Positions 60,350 to 64,000 of a DNA stretch of 64,000 nucleotides are shown in pieces. This DNA comes from Sporosarcina ureae (GTDB lineage Bacteria > Bacillota > Bacilli > Bacillales_A > Planococcaceae): positions 3,191,001-3,255,000 of the forward strand of contig NZ_CP015109.1 of assembly GCF_002082015.1 (NCBI RefSeq), given 5' to 3'. Position numbers and translations under genes: made by a program. The stretch's first letter is position 1. Every line of letters starts with the position of its first letter. Below the pieces are notes generated by a model. That model made no database searches. It was not told the origin of the DNA and saw only the letters and a program-made list of their open reading frames with translations.

Positions 60350-61378
60350 ATGAGTTTCGATTCCATCTTATTGACGATCTTTCAACGCCTCCATGGTGAG
60401 CGTTCAGCGCAAGGTGTCTACCATATACTTCGCGGAAAACGATCAGGGCAGACATTACAAGACGTCGAATATTATCAAGTCAAATCATACTATGCATTGT
60501 TGCCGCAATTGACGGCAAGTGACTATCAACAAGCGCTAGAGCGGATGCAAGCAGAGGGTTTAATTTATATACATGAACTCGTCTATGTAACGGCAAAAGG
60601 ACAAATGGCGACAGGTAGTGAAATGTGGCGATTTAATGGCTGGAATTACCGCGGACGTGAAAGAGAGTTTGCCAGACGGTTGGCATTGCTAATTCAGACA
60701 TTGTCGAATTTACGCAGCGGTGAAACCATGTTCATGCCGATTCAGAAGGAGTTACCTACGCAGCAATTTATCAAAGAGTTTTTACGTAATCAATCAAGTT
60801 GTATGACCCATCTATCTACGTCATTGCGAATAGAATTGGAATATGTGCTAACTCACTCCTCGTTAACAGAATTACAACGCACGATAGTGAGCGGTCGATT
60901 GACGGGATTTCGGCTCACTGCATCTACTTGGGAACAGATGGCGGATAATGTAAATCTACCGGTTCAGACTATACAATTGTACTATATAGAGGCGTTACAT
61001 ATTTTACTTGATTTCATACAACAGCGACCCAACTGTCCGTTGCTTACGGAATTAGCGGCAGGTTGTCGAGTGGACACGTATTTGACACAATCTGCAGAAC
61101 GAACACGGAAACTATTTGAAAGGGGCTATTCAGTAGAGCAAATCGCCTCTCTACGAAATTTGAAATTAAGTACAATAGAAGATCATTTTATTGAAATGGC
61201 AGCGAATATGGATAGCTTTCCATATGAAGATTTTGTAAAAGAAGAACAAATAGATGCGGTTTGGCGTCATGTTGAACAGTTACAGACGAAACGATTGCGT
61301 TTGCTGAAACAGCAATGCCCAGAATTATCGTATTTCCAATTGCGATTAATCATCATGATCGGAAAGAGGGAGAGTTGA
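60350..61378 (+). CDS. ypbB: YpbB, helix-turn-helix protein linked to RecQ
   Basis: 342 aa. Helical throughout, with FDSILLTIFQRLHGERSAQG at the N-terminus. The C-terminal part carries RTRKLFERGYSVEQIASLRN and LKLSTIEDHFIEMAANM, the HTH_40 type helix-turn-helix otherwise found in RecQ proteins. In Bacillus it is always next to recQ. GGGGGTAG precedes ATG 60350; the longer frame from 60227 would run through the divergent promoter region. The stop overlaps the recQ start (TGATG). Confidence 0.9.
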   Translation: MSFDSILLTIFQRLHGERSAQGVYHILRGKRSGQTLQDVEYYQVKSYYALLPQLTASDYQQALERMQAEGLIYIHELVYVTAKGQMATGSEMWRFNGWNYRGREREFARRLALLIQTLSNLRSGETMFMPIQKELPTQQFIKEFLRNQSSCMTHLSTSLRIELEYVLTHSSLTELQRTIVSGRLTGFRLTASTWEQMADNVNLPVQTIQLYYIEALHILLDFIQQRPNCPLLTELAAGCRVDTYLTQSAERTRKLFERGYSVEQIASLRNLKLSTIEDHFIEMAANMDSFPYEDFVKEEQIDAVWRHVEQLQTKRLRLLKQQCPELSYFQLRLIIMIGKRES

Positions 61379-62817
61379 TGGAACTTCAAGACATATTGCG
61401 TCAAAAGTTTGGTTATGAATCATTCCGGCCCGGACAGCAAGAGGTCATTACCGAGTTACTAGCTGGACGAGACGCCGTGGCGATTTTCCCAACGGGTACA
61501 GGAAAATCACTTTGCTATCAATTACCCGCCTACATGCTCGACGGTGCAGTGATCATCATCTCTCCTCTCGTTGCGTTGATGGAAGATCAAGTAGCTAACT
61601 TGCGTAAACATAAAGAGAAGCGTGTTGTCGCTATCAATTCATTTTTATCGAGGCAGGAAAAGGAATTAGCGCTTTCTACTTTAGCGCAATATAAGTTCAT
61701 TTTTCTATCGCCTGAAATGGTGATGCAAGAGCATGTCCGTCAACTTGTACAACAATTATCTATAGCTTTTTTTGTGGTAGATGAAGCCCATTGTATTTCA
61801 GAGTGGGGATTTGATTTTAGACCAGATTATTTACGGTTAAAGGAATTATTCTCAGTTTTAGAGAGAGCACCAGTACTGGCATTGACTGCTACTGCGAATG
61901 ATAAAGTAGTGGAAGACATTACCACGTATTTGCACATGCGAAATCCTCACATCGAAAGACAATCAATCGATCGTCCGAATATATCGTATCGAGTGATGCA
62001 TATGGATAATGAATGGGAAAAAACAGAATGGATTATACAGAGGCTTGCTACAACAATCGGTCCTGGTGTTATTTATGTTGCTTCACGGAAACGTGCAGAT
62101 GAACTCGCTTCCATTATTCGAGAAAGAGGGATCCCGATAGCCAGCTATCACGGTGGCAAGGAACAGGATGAACGATCCATTATTCAACAACAATTTGTAC
62201 AAGGTGAACTTGAGTGGATTTGTGCGACCAATGCATTTGGGATGGGAATTCATAAAGATGATATCCGGCAAGTTATTCATGAGCATCTACCGGCTACACC
62301 CAGCGCGTATATCCAGGAAGTAGGACGTGCAGGCCGTGACGGAGAACAAGCTGCGGCTACCCTTTTGTATAGTGAGCGGGATATTCAGAAAGTAAAGTTC
62401 ATAGTGTATGAGGATCTACCAGATGAACAGCAAACTATGTATTATCATTCTTTACTGCAATCGGGTATTGGTAATCGAATGGCTGCTGAACAAGCAGGGC
62501 TAACCGAAGTATCTAGTCGTTTACTTGATTATTATTTGGGACAATTTAATGTAGCAAATGTTGTTCATCAAATCCAACAAATATATCGAGTGAAGGAGAA
62601 ACAAATTGCGGAGATGGAGAACTATGCAAAAAGTGACAGTTGTTTACGAGAAAAATTAGTGCGTTTTTTTGGAGAAAATACTTCACCTGCAGAAGCAGAT
62701 TGCTGTTCAAACTGTCAAAACCTTAATGAAGACTGGCTGATTAAGTCGGAACCACCAACTGAACAAGTAGTTGAAGCATTACAATGGCGCGAACGACTGC
62801 ATCAATTATTAGGTTGA
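61378..62817 (+). CDS. recQ: ATP-dependent DNA helicase RecQ (short form)
   Basis: 479 aa. Helicase motifs in order: FGYESFRPGQQEVITELLAG (motif 0), AIFPTGTGKSLCYQLPA (I), VVDEAHCISEWGFDFRPDY (II, DEAH), ALTATANDKV (III), DRPNISYRV (aromatic loop follow-up), ATNAFGMGIHKDDIRQVIHE (V) and YIQEVGRAGRDGEQA (VI). The zinc-binding RQC part is reduced to CLREKLVRFFGENT...CCSNC and no HRDC domain follows; the helix-turn-helix is supplied in trans by YpbB. Coupled to ypbB by a 1-nt overlap. Confidence 0.95.
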   Translation: MELQDILRQKFGYESFRPGQQEVITELLAGRDAVAIFPTGTGKSLCYQLPAYMLDGAVIIISPLVALMEDQVANLRKHKEKRVVAINSFLSRQEKELALSTLAQYKFIFLSPEMVMQEHVRQLVQQLSIAFFVVDEAHCISEWGFDFRPDYLRLKELFSVLERAPVLALTATANDKVVEDITTYLHMRNPHIERQSIDRPNISYRVMHMDNEWEKTEWIIQRLATTIGPGVIYVASRKRADELASIIRERGIPIASYHGGKEQDERSIIQQQFVQGELEWICATNAFGMGIHKDDIRQVIHEHLPATPSAYIQEVGRAGRDGEQAAATLLYSERDIQKVKFIVYEDLPDEQQTMYYHSLLQSGIGNRMAAEQAGLTEVSSRLLDYYLGQFNVANVVHQIQQIYRVKEKQIAEMENYAKSDSCLREKLVRFFGENTSPAEADCCSNCQNLNEDWLIKSEPPTEQVVEALQWRERLHQLLG

Positions 62818-62832
62818 AGCAGACTGTCTGTA

Positions 62833-62861
62833 TTTACTTTTTAGACAAAATTCGGCATAAT
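62833..62861 (+). promoter_or_regulatory. Possible sigma-A promoter for the ypbE-like gene
   Basis: TTTACT (62833-62838), 17-nt spacer, CATAAT (62856-62861). Spacing is ideal but each hexamer has a mismatch. Confidence 0.4.
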
Positions 62862-62964
62862 AGATATAGATGAGTTTGTGAGCGGGTGTACTTTTTTGAG
62901 TGAATAAAGGAATTGCATCATATAATAGCAACGGACATTATGCGGTGTGAAGGAGAAATTAAAC

Positions 62965-63288
62965 ATGTTAAACGATCAGTATAAAATAGATGTTGAACAG
63001 CAGCGAAAAGAGATTAAAGAAAAAGTATCTTTCGATAAACTTCCTTCTCGTGCAGAAGTACACGGGAGAAAAAAAGAGGAGCAATATGGTCGTGTGAAAG
63101 TCATCAATATTTTTCTGGCGATTTTTACTTTAATCCCTATTGTTATACTGCTCTATGTATTATCGGATCTTCATTCTCCTGACGTTCCCGATCAAGTACC
63201 TGTTGAAAAAGTGGAGTTATCGGTAGGGTTTTACCCAGCCATGACAGATTACATGCATGCCGTTTCTAACATGCAGTACAATGGTTAG
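62965..63288 (+). CDS. YpbE-like membrane protein lacking LysM
   Basis: 107 aa. A charged cytosolic N-terminus (DQYKIDVEQQRKEIKEKVSF, then KLPSRAEVHGRKKEEQYGRV) precedes one membrane helix (VINIFLAIFTLIPIVILLYV, about residues 46-65). The N-terminal half and position match B. subtilis YpbE, whose C-terminus has a linker and a LysM cell-wall domain (about 240 aa). Here the protein stops soon after the membrane span and no LysM remnant follows before the terminator. ATG 62965 is 9 nt after AAGGAG. Confidence 0.65.
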   Translation: MLNDQYKIDVEQQRKEIKEKVSFDKLPSRAEVHGRKKEEQYGRVKVINIFLAIFTLIPIVILLYVLSDLHSPDVPDQVPVEKVELSVGFYPAMTDYMHAVSNMQYNG

Positions 63289-63335
63289 GGGTTTTACTGA
63301 ATACTTGCTATACTACTAATGAAAATTACTACTAC

Positions 63336-63363
63336 AAAAGCAAAGTAGACGCTTTGCTTTTTT
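63336..63363 (+). terminator. Terminator between the YpbE-like and YpbG-like genes
   Basis: AAAAGCAAAG pairs with CTTTGCTTTT over TAGACG and is followed by further T. It ends only about 17 nt before the next start codon. Confidence 0.8.
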
Positions 63364-63379
63364 CTATGGGAGTTGACTA

Positions 63380-64000
63380 ATGAAAAAGGTTCGAATAGCG
63401 GGATTATCAGTTTTTTTGTCAGCGACAACCATGCTGACCTATATGTTTGCCTTAGCCCATCGGAATCGTGTGCTTACACACACGTTACATATTAATTCCA
63501 ATCCAACTAATCAATTGAACGTGTTCTTTATTTCGGATATTCATAGGCGCAGTATTCCTCAACGGCTGATTGATGATTTACGTACGCGGTCTATTGATGC
63601 AGTGATCGTCGGTGGAGATGTGGCAGAAGGTGGTGTGCCAATTGAGCGAATCGAACGCAATATGCGTTTGCTCGCCTCAATAGGACCGATATATTATATT
63701 TTCGGCAATAATGACCAAGAAGTCGGTACAGAAAATATACTACGTGTAATGGAACAAGTTGGCGGAAAAGTGCTAGTCAACAGTACGGCATCGATACCGA
63801 ACCACCCATGTTTCGGTATATGTGGGCTGCAAGATCCAAATAACGGAAAAGTAGAGATTGACCTGGCCGTGGATTCTGCAAAAGGATATGATCATCTCAT
63901 ACTCGCTGTACATAATCCTTCCTATTTCCGAAAGTTTGAAGAAAAGTTGCACGCGGAACTATCTCTTGCCGGCCATACACATGGAGGCCAGATCAGACTG
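63380..64000 (+). CDS. Metallophosphoesterase, YpbG-like (cut by window end)
   Basis: 207 codons are present, starting MKKVRIAGLSVFLSATTMLT (membrane anchor). The calcineurin-like motifs are visible: SDIHRR (D-x-H), VIVGGDVAEGG (GGD), FGNNDQE (GN-N/H-D) and AGHTHGGQIRL (GHTHGGQ, with metal-binding His). ATG 63380 follows GGGAG by 8 nt. The position after recQ/ypbE agrees with B. subtilis ypbG. The substrate is unknown; the C-terminus lies outside the window. Confidence 0.9.
   Translation, partial: MKKVRIAGLSVFLSATTMLTYMFALAHRNRVLTHTLHINSNPTNQLNVFFISDIHRRSIPQRLIDDLRTRSIDAVIVGGDVAEGGVPIERIERNMRLLASIGPIYYIFGNNDQEVGTENILRVMEQVGGKVLVNSTASIPNHPCFGICGLQDPNNGKVEIDLAVDSAKGYDHLILAVHNPSYFRKFEEKLHAELSLAGHTHGGQIRL

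Overview
The window looks like the chromosome of a low-GC, endospore-forming Gram-positive rod, most likely a Sporosarcina-like member of the Planococcaceae. Three things support this. Protein sequences and gene order follow Bacillus subtilis through long blocks (nudF-fur-xerD-deoB; spoIIAA-spoIIAB-sigF-spoVAF-lysA; ribT/ypuF-scpA-scpB-dac-rluB-resABCDE-sigX-rsiX; ribU-fer-ypbB-recQ-ypbE/G). AGGAGG-type ribosome binding sites occur throughout, often with TTG or GTG starts. Sporulation genes are present in a reduced set. No rRNA, tRNA, CRISPR array or transposase was seen. The taxonomic call is inference; no database was searched.

Layout. 0-5.6 kb: an edge-cut alpha/beta hydrolase, a decayed HMG-CoA-lyase-like pseudogene, a YqkE-like protein, an RsbR-type STAS protein, serC and a membrane-anchored zinc peptidase. 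5.6-12.2 kb: a formate block (remnant of an oxalate/formate-type transporter, fdhD, DUF2294, formate dehydrogenase alpha subunit, DUF1641 partner, and purU, which produces formate). 12.2-18 kb: a YitT-family protein and the prkA-yhbH-spoVR sporulation set with sigma-E-like promoters. 18-23.6 kb: two ABC importers (polar amino acid; PF04392 type). 23.6-27.8 kb: ilvE, a DadA-like oxidase, psuG and exoA.

27.8-30.9 kb is the accessory part. Two tandem copies of a GC-rich ~192-bp repeat on one side and an inverted relative on the other enclose four small ORFs of foreign appearance. Each ORF is followed within 1-24 nt by a short ATCGGGnGC-like motif, so the block resembles an array of gene cassettes. 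This is the best candidate for something undescribed here.

30.9-36.5 kb: a CynX/NimT-type MFS transporter, an AEC carrier, a guanine-class riboswitch with two successive terminators controlling xpt-pbuX, and an aldo/keto reductase. 36.5-46.6 kb: nudF, a SpoIIM-like membrane protein, fur, xerD, deoB, pdp, the spoIIA operon, spoVAF, lysA and a 36-aa membrane peptide gene coupled to lysA. 46.7-58.7 kb: ribT, ypuF, scpAB, a D,D-carboxypeptidase, rluB, the cytochrome c maturation and redox-sensing res cluster, and sigX-rsiX with a clear ECF promoter. 58.7-64 kb: an FMN riboswitch and ribU, ferredoxin, ypbB-recQ, a shortened YpbE-like protein and an edge-cut YpbG-like phosphoesterase.

How the genes fit together: FDH may oxidise the formate released by PurU, with FdhD maturing the enzyme. 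PrkA, YhbH and SpoVR form one mother-cell module. SpoIIAA/AB/SigF is the forespore switch. ResABC mature c-type cytochromes while ResDE sense respiration. Several start sites were moved from the longest reading frame on the basis of ribosome binding sites and family lengths, including a probable CTG start for spoVR.
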